Source: Oscillospiraceae bacterium
Lineage (GTDB): Bacteria; Bacillota; Clostridia; Oscillospirales; UBA644
Direction of reading: 5' to 3'
Length of the DNA: 48,925 nucleotides
Assembly: GCA_015067305.1 (NCBI GenBank)
Contig: SVMT01000013.1
Coordinates: 1 to 48,925, forward strand
Made by a program: the position numbers and the translations under genes. Numbering within the stretch: position 1 is the first letter of the stretch; every line of letters begins with the position of its first letter. The notes under the pieces are model-generated. The model was given only the letters and a program-made list of their open reading frames with translations. It did not search any database and was not told the DNA's origin. This document shows, one piece after another, positions 6,736 through 14,405 of the stretch.

Positions 6736-8751
6736 TCAGTTTTTGCGTAAGGTTACGGCAGATTTAAACAAGTCTCCGTCAACGGTGATCTCGAAAAGTC
6801 CGTCCTGCAATTTCGCCAAGTCACGCGCGATTGACAGTCCCAAACCGCTGCCCTCACTTGAACGTGAGGAATCTCCCCTGACAAATCTCTGCATCAGTTC
6901 ATCGGCTGTGATGTTCAGCTGTTCTTTGGAGATATTTTTCACGGCAATGGTGACATTTTTTTCAGTCTCTGTAGTTTCAACATATACTCTTGTACCGGGT
7001 TGAGCATATTTACATACGTTTCCGAAAATATTGTCCATTATCCTCCACAGAAGTCTGCCGTCGGCTCTTGCAGTTGTTTCGGGTGAGATCTTCATTGCTG
7101 TTACAACTGTCAGGTCTGACTTATCCGTTCTTCCCGAATACTCAGCAACTGCCTGTCCCACGAATTCGGAAATATTTATCTGTTCCAGATTAACTTTCTC
7201 CGTACCGCTTGAAGCTTTTGCGGCAAATATAAGGTCTTCTGTAAGTTTCTTAAGTCTGCTTGACTGTCGGTCAAGGACTTCCAGATATTCATCTGCCTTG
7301 GGGCTGTTTTTATCGGTATTTTTCAAAAGGTCAACATAATTGATTATGGAAGTCAACGGAGTTTTCAAGTCATGAGAAACATTTGTGATAAGCTCTGATT
7401 TCATTCTTTCTGACTTCATTCTTTCTTCAACTGCCGCATTGAGACCGTTACCGACACTATTAAGATATCCTGCAAACTTTTTATAGTCAAGGAACATTAT
7501 AGATGTGTCTATCTTCGTGTCGTAATCGCCGTAATAAATGCGTTCTCCGCCCTTTTTGATCTGATTCAGAATAACGGCTTTCCAGCAAAGGAACCCAAGA
7601 AAGATAATATTCATCGCAAACCAAAGAACCGTGGAAAAATCGTTTCCATATCCGAAACCGTTCAAACATAAAAACAAAGAAACAAGGAAGTAACCGCCGA
7701 AACAAAGAACTGTTCTCCAGATCATCGGAATCTGAACGAAAACCTTTCCGATAACTTTGAAAGCCTTAACACATAAGTGACGACACCATTTTAAAGCTTT
7801 CCAAAGGATCTTCAAAAACCACCAGATAACTGTATTTTTAAAGAAAGTACGGGTCTTGAATCTGTTTGTAATACTTGCGAAAAACACAAGAAACAGAGGT
7901 GCTACAACAAGTATTGCGGGGATAACCAGATTATTTACATAAGCTTCGATCTCATCGTATGATTCTCCTATAAAGTTAACAAATGCAGCTGTAAGAACAA
8001 AAATAACGACATATATACCGACAAAAATCTCAAGAGGTATTCTGTCATAGAATCTCAGTTTTGCAGGTCCTTCCTTACCTATGTAACCCGAGGAAGCCAT
8101 TACCCAACCAAGACATATAAGCATACCTATCACGCAGACTGACATGTACGTAAGAACATTATATCTTTCAGCCCTGCCAATATCAAACTCACGGTAAAGA
8201 TCATAAATTTCGTCCCAACATTCGGTAGTTTCAAGATCTGAGATATACATCAGGATCTCACCGAATTCATGAACCACATTACCGTTTTCATCGTATACGG
8301 TTTCATAACCGTAATTATAATAGCTGTTTCCGTATTCATCATAAGATTCAAGGTAGATAGCTGCGACCTGAGGTCTTCCTTTTGTATAGGTAGAATAAAG
8401 AACATCTCCCTCAAAATTCCTTATTTCAAACTGAATATTAGTACCATCAGGGAACTGTTTATCTATTATGGATTCAATATTTTTTGTAAGGTCAAGCTTG
8501 GACATTCCCGAATCGGGCTGAAAATACTGAATCATTGCCAATTCAACAGATTCTTCTATTTTTAAGCCTTGCAAATAAACTTCATGACCGACTTCGGTGT
8601 TATAATAATTGAATTCTTCCGATTCCCAATATACACCGAGATTTACATACTTAATAAACGTCAGAGTATTCGTCCACAAAATAATGGTCATGGACACGAA
8701 CAGAATAACCGCAATTATTTTAAGTATTGGATTTCCCAATAATTTTCTCAT
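6736..8751 (-). CDS. VanS-like membrane sensor histidine kinase
   Basis: A 671-residue kinase, much longer than classical VanS (about 380-450). It has an N-terminal membrane segment (about 10-30), then a Tyr- and acid-rich extracytoplasmic domain of about 170 residues. A cluster of further membrane segments (about 205-390) precedes a HisKA/HATPase core. The phosphoacceptor is His460 in VSHDLKTPLTS. The ATP site shows RIMDNIFGNVCKYA (N box) and SEGSGLGLSIA (G box). The stop of the response regulator gene is 12 bp upstream, so both form one operon that continues into the VanY-type gene. The stimulus cannot be read from sequence; the downstream carboxypeptidase suggests cell-wall stress. Confidence 0.9.
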   Translation of the reverse strand: MRKLLGNPILKIIAVILFVSMTIILWTNTLTFIKYVNLGVYWESEEFNYYNTEVGHEVYLQGLKIEESVELAMIQYFQPDSGMSKLDLTKNIESIIDKQFPDGTNIQFEIRNFEGDVLYSTYTKGRPQVAAIYLESYDEYGNSYYNYGYETVYDENGNVVHEFGEILMYISDLETTECWDEIYDLYREFDIGRAERYNVLTYMSVCVIGMLICLGWVMASSGYIGKEGPAKLRFYDRIPLEIFVGIYVVIFVLTAAFVNFIGESYDEIEAYVNNLVIPAILVVAPLFLVFFASITNRFKTRTFFKNTVIWWFLKILWKALKWCRHLCVKAFKVIGKVFVQIPMIWRTVLCFGGYFLVSLFLCLNGFGYGNDFSTVLWFAMNIIFLGFLCWKAVILNQIKKGGERIYYGDYDTKIDTSIMFLDYKKFAGYLNSVGNGLNAAVEERMKSERMKSELITNVSHDLKTPLTSIINYVDLLKNTDKNSPKADEYLEVLDRQSSRLKKLTEDLIFAAKASSGTEKVNLEQINISEFVGQAVAEYSGRTDKSDLTVVTAMKISPETTARADGRLLWRIMDNIFGNVCKYAQPGTRVYVETTETEKNVTIAVKNISKEQLNITADELMQRFVRGDSSRSSEGSGLGLSIARDLAKLQDGLFEITVDGDLFKSAVTLRKN

Positions 8752-8763
8752 TCTTTTTCCTCC

Positions 8764-9462
8764 TTAGCTTTGTTTTTCATCTCTTATGGTATAGCCTCTG
8801 CCCCAGACGACTTTAATATAACGGGGATCGGAAGGTACGATCTCAATTTTCTCTCTCAGATGTCTGATATGAACGGGAACTGTTCCTTCTGCGCCGTATT
8901 CGGGAGCTTTCCATACCTTTTTATATATTTCTTCCGAGGAATAGACCTTACCCGGATTACTCATGAGCAATTTTAATATTTCGTACTCAATGGGAGTAAG
9001 ACTGATAACATCACCGTCGTTGGTTACTTCCTTTTGTTTGTCGTCGAGTTTCAGACCGCCAATGATCAATATCTCATCCGTCTTTTTCATACCTCCGAGA
9101 ATTGCGTAGCGTCTCAGTTGAGATCTGACACGGGCAATAACCTCAACAGGATTGAAAGGCTTTGTAATATAATCATCTGCACCAACATTAAGCCCCAGGA
9201 CCTTGTCGGTATCTTCGCTCTTAGCGGTTATCATTATAACGGGAATATTGCTGTCCTTACGTATCTCCGTCATTGCAGCGATCCCGTCCTTTTTGGGCAT
9301 CATTATATCCATGAGGATCAGATGAATATCCTCGCGGTTGACTATATCAACAGCCTGCTGTCCGTCAAAAGCTTCAAAAATATTGTAGTTTTCAGATGAA
9401 AGATAAATTTTCAGCGCATTAACGATATCTCTTTCATCGTCGCAAATTAAAATGTTGTACAT
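8764..9462 (-). CDS. OmpR/PhoB-family response regulator (VanR-like)
   Basis: A 233-residue two-domain regulator. The receiver domain at about 1-115 has the acidic pocket DDE at residues 7-9, the phosphoacceptor Asp52 (LMDIMMPK) and the conserved KPF near 102. The winged-helix DNA-binding domain covers about 135-230 (LTPIEYEILKLL, then VPVHIRHLREKIE). I start at the ATG at 9462 (MYNILICDDE), which has an AAGGGGG ribosome site. An upstream in-frame start at 9501 would add 13 residues before the first beta strand. It is the first gene of an operon with the sensor kinase and VanY-type gene. Direct TTAAGA repeats upstream (9533-9573) are candidate binding sites for this regulator. Confidence 0.92.
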   Translation of the reverse strand: MYNILICDDERDIVNALKIYLSSENYNIFEAFDGQQAVDIVNREDIHLILMDIMMPKKDGIAAMTEIRKDSNIPVIMITAKSEDTDKVLGLNVGADDYITKPFNPVEVIARVRSQLRRYAILGGMKKTDEILIIGGLKLDDKQKEVTNDGDVISLTPIEYEILKLLMSNPGKVYSSEEIYKKVWKAPEYGAEGTVPVHIRHLREKIEIVPSDPRYIKVVWGRGYTIRDEKQS

Positions 9463-9491
9463 TTTGATGAACCCCCTTAGTTTACAGATAC

Positions 9492-9573
9492 AGTATACCA
9501 TAAATGAGATTAAGAAAAAAGAAGTCAGATCATTAAGAAAATTTTAAGATAAGAGCTTAATAATTTTTTAAGA
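9492..9573. promoter_or_regulatory. Divergent control region of vanR-like operon and small peptide gene
   Basis: TTAAGA-type direct repeats at 9533, 9544, 9557 (TTAATA) and 9568 form two pairs, each spaced 11 bp, about one helical turn; a further TTAAGA is at 9510. They lie between a leftward -10 (TATACT on the minus strand, 9492-9497) and a rightward -10 (TATACT, 9607-9612). Both -10 boxes lack a good -35. The repeat block is about 67 bp from each expected start site. This is typical of OmpR-family activation; binding is inferred. Confidence 0.6.
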
Positions 9574-9646
9574 AATAAAATACTGTTTGTTTAATAAAAA
9601 ATGAGTTATACTAATAAACAAAGTATTATATAAATGAGGAATCGGA

Positions 9647-9790
9647 ATGAAAAACAAAAAAATATTGGTGGTGATCCTCGTTCTGGCGGTACTTGCTGTT
9701 TTGGTTTCAGCGGCAATGAAGAAAACAAGTCTGTTTTTCAACGGAGACCACAAGGACGAGGTGTATTATACGGTTCAAAGCACCGTGTGA
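9647..9790 (+). CDS. Small single-pass membrane peptide (47 aa)
   Basis: A 47-residue ORF with a GAGGA ribosome site 6 bp before the ATG. Lysines at positions 2, 4 and 5 are followed by a strongly hydrophobic helix (about residues 6-23: ILVVILVLAVLAVLVSAA). A short polar tail ends KDEVYYTVQSTV. It reads as a membrane-anchored small protein with the tail outside, or as a secreted peptide. It is transcribed away from the vanR-like operon and shares its control region, so it may be a target or partner of that system. The last 16 bp overlap, tail to tail, the end of the phosphodiesterase gene. I do not recognise a family. Confidence 0.65.
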   Translation: MKNKKILVVILVLAVLAVLVSAAMKKTSLFFNGDHKDEVYYTVQSTV

Positions 9791-10221
9791 AGAGACCATT
9801 TTCCGTCTTCGCAAATGGCATAAGAGCCTCGCATTATTGACGCACCGGGATTTACCACTGTAACCCCGTCAATTATTTCAAGATGAGGTCTGTGAGTATG
9901 CCCGTAAAGAGCTATTGAGCAATCCTTTGACTTTGCAGTATAAACGAGATTGGAAACTCCCGATTTAACACCGAGCATATGACCGTGACACATATATATT
10001 TTTCCAAATTCTGTCTCATAAACGGAATCCAAAGTGCCGCCATGCCAATCGTTATTGCCCTTAATTGAAAAAAGCCTGAGATTCGGAAACATATATCCAA
10101 GTCTTTCAGCATCCCCGATGCAGTCACCCAAATGGATGGCGATATCGGGTTTTTCTTTTTTTACGGCAGTTTCCATATAAGACAGGACTCCGTGGGAGTC
10201 GGACATAACAAGTATTTTCAT
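9775..10221 (-). CDS. YfcE/MJ0936-family metallophosphoesterase
   Basis: A 148-residue cytoplasmic phosphodiesterase-like protein carrying all five calcineurin-type metal motifs. These are MSDSHG (Asp8, His10), HLGDC, KGNND, CHGHM and the closing GHTHRP. Family members hydrolyse simple phosphodiesters in vitro with Mn2+ or Ni2+; the physiological substrate is unknown. The ATG has an AAAGGAA ribosome site. Its 3' end overlaps that of the small peptide gene by 16 bp. Confidence 0.9.
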   Translation of the reverse strand: MKILVMSDSHGVLSYMETAVKKEKPDIAIHLGDCIGDAERLGYMFPNLRLFSIKGNNDWHGGTLDSVYETEFGKIYMCHGHMLGVKSGVSNLVYTAKSKDCSIALYGHTHRPHLEIIDGVTVVNPGASIMRGSYAICEDGKWSLHTVL

Positions 10222-10330
10222 TATATTTGTTCCTTTCGGTTTATTCCCTTAAATTTTACCACAGAAGAACATTTTTGTCAATAGCGAATATTATGGAATA
10301 TAGACTCACGACCCGAAAGGACAGATCACT

Positions 10331-10582
10331 ATGGATAATTTACACGGAATAGAAGAAGAGAAACTGAAAAGCGCAATAGAAATGATAAAACAGGTAATGG
10401 GACCTGCGGAGACTGCAAAAATAGAAAAAGTCTTTGACTCAAAAGGTTCTGCTCAATTAAACTTATCGGAAAAAGAACTGAGAACAGTCAAAACAGTTTT
10501 GGAAAACCCCGAAATGCTGAGGACAATACTATCTTCGCGCAAGGCACGGGAAATATTATCCGAATATCTGAACAAAATGTAA
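10331..10582 (+). CDS. Small hypothetical protein, first gene of a three-gene cassette
   Basis: An 83-residue, charged, largely helical protein. It has no signal peptide or membrane segment and no family I recognise. The C-terminal half (LSEKELRTVKTVLENPEMLRTILSSRKAREILSEYL) looks like two amphipathic helices. The ATG follows CGAAAGGACAG about 13 bp upstream. The next gene starts 12 bp after its stop, so the three genes are an operon. Confidence 0.8.
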   Translation: MDNLHGIEEEKLKSAIEMIKQVMGPAETAKIEKVFDSKGSAQLNLSEKELRTVKTVLENPEMLRTILSSRKAREILSEYLNKM

Positions 10583-10594
10583 GGAGGGTTAGAT

Positions 10595-10927
10595 TTGGAC
10601 GACATGATCTCAAGAATATCCTCTATTCTGGATGACCCTGAACAGGCTGCAAAAATAAAGCAGATCGCCGCATCAATGATGGGAGACTCTTCGGAAAAAA
10701 GTGAACCTATCGAAGTGAAAACGGAGACGGAGGAACTTCCGACGACGAAAGAGGTTCAGGCTCCTGTATCAAGGTCTTACGAAAAGCTATTCACATCAAT
10801 GAATTGCTCAAAAAACGTGACACTACTCAATGCAATTCGTCCATACATGAGAAGCAGTCGAGCAGAAAAAATCGGCTCGGCAATAAAAGCAATGGAAATG
10901 ATAGAACTGCTTTCGAAACTCAAATAA
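10595..10927 (+). CDS. Small hypothetical protein, second gene of the cassette
   Basis: A 110-residue protein starting with TTG at 10595 behind an AAGGAGGG ribosome site. An N-terminal helical segment with DDPEQAAKIKQIAASM and a C-terminal segment with LLNAIRPYMRSSRAEKIGSAIKAMEMIELL flank an acidic, low-complexity linker (about 35-60). The C-terminal pattern (L-L-x-A-[LI]-[KR]-P-Y-[LM] ... [KR]-[AI]-x-x-A-[IL]-[KR]) recalls uncharacterised small proteins I associate with many Clostridia genomes. That recollection needs a search. Function unknown. Confidence 0.8.
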   Translation: MDDMISRISSILDDPEQAAKIKQIAASMMGDSSEKSEPIEVKTETEELPTTKEVQAPVSRSYEKLFTSMNCSKNVTLLNAIRPYMRSSRAEKIGSAIKAMEMIELLSKLK

Positions 10928-10939
10928 GGGGGATTATTT

Positions 10940-11230
10940 TTGTACACGGAATCAGATGCGCTTACAAACGAACATAATTACCGACAGCGAAGGCAGGACG
11001 CTATGCGTGAAGCAAAAGAAATGGCGGCACGTTCCGCCTATCACATACATAAAGGACAAAGTTTTGCAGAGACTTCGGAAGCGGCGGTCTCTTCCCTGAG
11101 AAGCTTCATAAAAAAGCTTGAGCTTGACGATATCGTTCTCATAGGGCTTTTTCTCATAATCCTCGATGAGGGAATCGAAGACAACTTCATGATACTTGCG
11201 CTTATTGCCGTTCTGTTTTTTATCGATTGA
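10940..11230 (+). CDS. Small membrane-associated hypothetical protein, third gene of the cassette
   Basis: A 96-residue protein starting with TTG at 10940 behind an AAGGGGG ribosome site, 12 bp after the previous stop. The first 60 residues are charged and helical. The C-terminal third is two short hydrophobic stretches split by an acidic turn (DIVLIGLFLIILDEGIEDNFMILALIAVLFF). This hairpin-like membrane or membrane-surface motif recurs in small clostridial proteins of unknown function. The gene ends 29 bp before repeat copy R4. Confidence 0.8.
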   Translation: MYTESDALTNEHNYRQRRQDAMREAKEMAARSAYHIHKGQSFAETSEAAVSSLRSFIKKLELDDIVLIGLFLIILDEGIEDNFMILALIAVLFFID

Positions 11231-11259
11231 TATTGTTTATTGGGAGGGAGGAATTTTTT

Positions 11260-11303
11260 ATGGGGAAAACTTTCTTTTCGTGTGAAAAGCAAGTTTTCCC
11301 CAT
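11260..11303 (+). terminator. Palindromic repeat copy R4 behind the small-protein cassette
   Basis: Inverted repeat TATGGGGAAAAC / GTTTTCCCCATA with inner complementary TTTTC/GAAAA segments, followed by the family tail ACCCCTTTCAAAGAAAAG. It may act as the operon terminator. Confidence 0.65.
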
Positions 11304-11381
11304 ACCCCTTTCAAAGAAAAGCAACCGTGCTGAAAGCACAAAATCAATGCGAAAATTTCAAGAGCTAACGCAGATATAATT

Positions 11382-11412
11382 TGGGCAACCTTTTTCAAGA
11401 AAAGGCTGCCCA
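11382..11412 (-). terminator. Hairpin behind the TIM-barrel lipoprotein gene
   Basis: Stem TGGGCA-CTTTTT / AAAAGG-TGCCCA, ten bases past the leftward stop at 11422. It sits opposite R4 in the same convergent intergenic region. The bases between them contain AGAGCTAACGCA, a motif also seen next to copy R6. Confidence 0.55.
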
Positions 11413-11421
11413 TAGAATTAT

Positions 11422-12969
11422 TTATTCAACTGTAACGAAAGAGTATTCCGCATTTTCTACGCTGATCTTGTAATTGCCGTCAGCATCGGGAGTAAGTATA
11501 TAGCTTCCGTGAGCGGTATGTTCTGTAACAACAGCATTTTCCGCAGAGACTTTAAAGAATACAGTTGCTGTTTCTTTTGTTGCGCAATCGGGATCTGTGA
11601 TATTCATAAACATCATTGCCTCTCCGTCGCCTATCTTCTTTTCAAAGTAACCGCAAAGAACAGTCTGTTCTGTATTCTCCGGCATGGACAGATCTGAGAA
11701 CATATCAGAATTGATAACATTATCATCGTGAAGGTAAAAAGCTGAAGCTCCCGGATGTTTTTTACCTATAAGACTGTTATCTATGCTTTTATATTTGATA
11801 ATTACAGGTGAAAGGGTATTTGTTTCAGCATTAACTTCTTTCAATTTATCATACTGCTCTGTCTTGTTACCCTCGGAATCAAGTACATTATTGTACCACC
11901 AACCGGGTGCCCAACAACCCCAGATCATACTTGTAACACCGAAGGACATTACCATATTTGCTTGGAACTTCATCTGATCAACAGATACGGTTCTGCCGTC
12001 ATCTACAGGGAAATTCGCCTGGAGCCACATCCAGAATTCCCTGTCATTTTCACGACAAGCCTTTGCTATAATAGAAGTATCGGTAATCAAACCGTTAAGG
12101 TCGCCACCCTTATCTCTATACATATATCTGTCATAACATATATATTCGGAATTTACTTTCTTAACATATTCATCAATGTATTCTTTATATTCATTATAGC
12201 TTGTATCTTTATCCACACCCAACCTGTCATAACCGCAGTTAGGATAAAGATTTATATATGTTAAAAGATTTGGATAGACTTCCTGCATTACAGATCTTTG
12301 CATTTCATGGAAAGGAAAATCGCCACTGTTTGGTTCATCTACCAGCCAAATACCCCAAAGAGCCTCATGGTCAAAGGTTGAAATATCGGGAAGTGCTTCT
12401 CTCAGAGATGCTTCGTCGTAAGTCGGAGCAGGTGAAGCAGCTTCACCTTTCTTACGGTCATTGCCTCTGAAATACGGGAACTTATGATAAATTACATGAG
12501 TAAACGCGCCGATTCCGTATTTTGCCATAAGGTCTAAAGCTTCAAATTTATGAACACCTGTCATGAAGTCAATTCCGCAATCCGCAATAGCCTTAATATC
12601 TTCATCCTCAATATAATTGACATTATAAGAACCGATAAGGATCTTTGACCTGTCGATTCTGTCACCTGTACGTTTTGTTTCGTAAAGGTCAGCGACCTCA
12701 TCCCTGAGAGTCAGGAGCTTATCAAAATTTGTCACCTGAGCCTTTGCATCATCTTCCAAAGCAGAATACTTAACATAAGCAGCCTCAATAGCAGCTTCTG
12801 TTTCCAAAGATGCCTCAGAAATAGAATCAATCATTGTGATTACAGATTGATAATCGGTGTTTTTAAAACTCATAAGCGTAATAGCCTCTTCTGCTGAACC
12901 GCATGCCGTAGTAAAAATTATCGACGACAGCAACGTTGACGCAACTATTTTTTTGATATTAAATTTCAT
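11422..12969 (-). CDS. Lipoprotein with FIVAR-like and TIM-barrel (glycosidase-like) domains
   Basis: A 515-residue exported lipoprotein. The signal peptide ends in a lipobox (IIFTTAC, Cys about 23). Residues about 35-95 form an all-helical segment with the FIVAR-like spacing (DSISEASLETEAAIEAAYVKY, then VTNFDKLLTLRDEV). Residues about 105-420 show alternating strands and helices typical of a (beta/alpha)8 barrel, with ALWGIWLVDEPN placing a candidate acid Glu212 at a strand end and many surface Trp/Tyr. A C-terminal beta domain closes the protein. It is probably a cell-surface glycoside hydrolase or carbohydrate-binding protein; I cannot assign a GH family. A consensus promoter (13008-13036) lies about 40 bp upstream. 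Confidence 0.8.
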   Translation of the reverse strand: MKFNIKKIVASTLLSSIIFTTACGSAEEAITLMSFKNTDYQSVITMIDSISEASLETEAAIEAAYVKYSALEDDAKAQVTNFDKLLTLRDEVADLYETKRTGDRIDRSKILIGSYNVNYIEDEDIKAIADCGIDFMTGVHKFEALDLMAKYGIGAFTHVIYHKFPYFRGNDRKKGEAASPAPTYDEASLREALPDISTFDHEALWGIWLVDEPNSGDFPFHEMQRSVMQEVYPNLLTYINLYPNCGYDRLGVDKDTSYNEYKEYIDEYVKKVNSEYICYDRYMYRDKGGDLNGLITDTSIIAKACRENDREFWMWLQANFPVDDGRTVSVDQMKFQANMVMSFGVTSMIWGCWAPGWWYNNVLDSEGNKTEQYDKLKEVNAETNTLSPVIIKYKSIDNSLIGKKHPGASAFYLHDDNVINSDMFSDLSMPENTEQTVLCGYFEKKIGDGEAMMFMNITDPDCATKETATVFFKVSAENAVVTEHTAHGSYILTPDADGNYKISVENAEYSFVTVE

Positions 12970-13007
12970 TTTAATGCACTTCCATTTGTGTTAATTACTT
13001 TTAGAAC

Positions 13008-13036
13008 ATTATAGCACACAAAAAATCATATGTCAA
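13008..13036 (-). promoter_or_regulatory. Promoter of the TIM-barrel lipoprotein gene
   Basis: Minus-strand TTGACA (13031-13036), 17-bp spacer, TATAAT (13008-13013): perfect consensus. Confidence 0.85.
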
Positions 13037-13149
13037 GAGGTCTTCAAAAAAAAAAAATAAAATTGTCATATTTCATTTTTTATCCGAAAACGAATATCTC
13101 AGAAGAAAAAAGAGTAGAATTGAAACAGGAAAAGAAAGGAAGATGAACC

Positions 13150-13377
13150 ATGAAAATATTTGACTACATTACAAAAAAACGTGAGGAACGCAGAAGAGAA
13201 GATGAAAAAATGCTGTTGATGGCAGAATTGCAGAAAGTCAGACGCATGATAAAAGCCGCAGAGTACGCTTTCGACTATGCAATCGAAAAAGAAGACATTG
13301 ACAGGAGTATCGCCGTAATTTCCGAAAACCAACGTAAATACACCCAGATCTATTCAAAATTAAGACGGCTGGGGTGA
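13150..13377 (+). CDS. DUF2508/YaaL-like small protein
   Basis: A 75-residue helical protein. A charged N terminus (KKREERRRE) leads to a pattern of L..EL..V...I.AAE..FD.A.E..DID.SI..I......Y...Y..LR, similar to DUF2508 (YaaL) proteins, though I cannot verify this by search. The function of that family is unknown. An AAAGGAAGATG ribosome site precedes the ATG. It lies 69 bp before the SpoIIQ-like gene and may share its transcript. Confidence 0.75.
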   Translation: MKIFDYITKKREERRREDEKMLLMAELQKVRRMIKAAEYAFDYAIEKEDIDRSIAVISENQRKYTQIYSKLRRLG

Positions 13378-13446
13378 ATAAATACTTTTCATAAGGGTAA
13401 AATATCCGTAAAGAAACCAAATCTGACTTTTACGGAGGTTTAAACC

Positions 13447-14187
13447 ATGAATAAACACAGAAGAACGGCGGCAGCGTCAGCAATCTTTACTGATAAAGGA
13501 TTTTACGCAATTCTTGCGGCAAGCATAATAATGATATGCTTTGCGGCGTATCTCGCTTTAAGTTGGGAAAACGGTACAGAAAATGAGCCGCCCCAAAATG
13601 ATGACAAACTGAACACATTGAGCATGGACGAAGTTCTTGAAGACGGTTATGTTCCGAACTGGCCGACAGAAGAAAACTCTTCCACCGTCGGAACGACGGA
13701 GAATGACATCACAGACAAGCCCTCAAGCAAAAATGAATCAGACAAAGTTCCTGCGGAAAATGGATCTACTGAACCTGAAAAGGTTGAACTTTCACAGCCT
13801 GTGGCAGAAGAAGATGTGATCTCCGTCAACGGTTTTTCAGGCTCGACACCTGTATTTTCCGAAAGTCTCGGAGACTGGAGATTGCATCAGGGAGTGGATT
13901 TTGTAACGGAAGAGCCTGCTGATGTCACAGCCGCCGCTGACGGAATCGTGGAAGACGTTTACGATGACGGGCTGATGGGAACTACAGTACTTCTCCTGCA
14001 CGCCGATGGGACAAGAACTTTGTATCAATCATTGTCTGTCAACCCTGAAGTTATCAAGGGAATGTCCGTCACAAAGGGCTATGTTATCGGAAAAACGGGA
14101 ACGACTGCCAATGCGGAAGCACTTGTTGGCTGTCACCTACACTACGCAATAATCAAAGACGGCGCATATGTTGAGCCTGAGGAATAA
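13447..14187 (+). CDS. M23 (LytM) peptidase, SpoIIQ-like
   Basis: A 246-residue protein with one N-terminal membrane span (about 18-38), an acidic Ser/Thr/Pro/Glu-rich linker (about 45-125) and a C-terminal LytM domain. All four zinc ligands are present: His147 and Asp151 (HQGVD) and His230/His232 (HLH). The length, single span and DWRLHQGVDF motif match SpoIIQ, the forespore protein that pairs with SpoIIIAH across the engulfment septum. In several Clostridia SpoIIQ keeps the zinc site, unlike in Bacillus. No SpoIIIAH gene is in the window, so the name is a family-level inference; another M23 peptidase is possible. TACGGAGG precedes the ATG. Confidence 0.82.
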   Translation: MNKHRRTAAASAIFTDKGFYAILAASIIMICFAAYLALSWENGTENEPPQNDDKLNTLSMDEVLEDGYVPNWPTEENSSTVGTTENDITDKPSSKNESDKVPAENGSTEPEKVELSQPVAEEDVISVNGFSGSTPVFSESLGDWRLHQGVDFVTEEPADVTAAADGIVEDVYDDGLMGTTVLLLHADGTRTLYQSLSVNPEVIKGMSVTKGYVIGKTGTTANAEALVGCHLHYAIIKDGAYVEPEE

Positions 14188-14203
14188 TTAAGGGGATATT
14201 TTA

Positions 14204-14237
14204 CGGGGAAACATTTTTTGTAAAAATTGTTTCCCCG
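14204..14237 (+). terminator. Palindromic repeat copy R6 behind the SpoIIQ-like gene
   Basis: Inverted repeat CGGGGAAACAATTTT-like arms (CGGGGAAACA / TGTTTCCCCG) followed by the most typical tail, AACCCCTTCAAAAAAACTTTT. The following bases contain AGCTAACGCA and its inverted match TGCGTCAGCT around 14300-14335. No gene is visible from 14238 to 14405. Confidence 0.7.
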
Positions 14238-14405
14238 AACCCCTTCAAAAAAACTTTTACCGTACTTCGTACATAATCAACACAATAAAACAATAACAGC
14301 TAACGCAAGTAAAATTTTCCATTGCGTCAGCTGTTGAATCTTTTATTATAAAGGTACCCAAATTCGATTTTCTTTTGAAGATGGTTTATCCCTTTAAACA
14401 AAAAC

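Noticed and set aside
5819-9790. Glycopeptide (vancomycin) resistance cluster
   Set aside because: Only regulator, kinase and VanY-type genes are present; the ligase, dehydrogenase and dipeptidase genes needed for resistance are absent.
9634-9840. 68-residue plus-strand ORF in a second frame over the small peptide gene
   Set aside because: Its product is Arg/Gly-rich with no protein-like pattern. The overlapping 47-residue frame has a better ribosome site and a clear membrane helix.
11221-14405. CRISPR array or insertion sequence suggested by repeated hairpins
   Set aside because: The repeats are dispersed singly at gene ends with no regular spacers, and no cas or transposase gene is present in the window.
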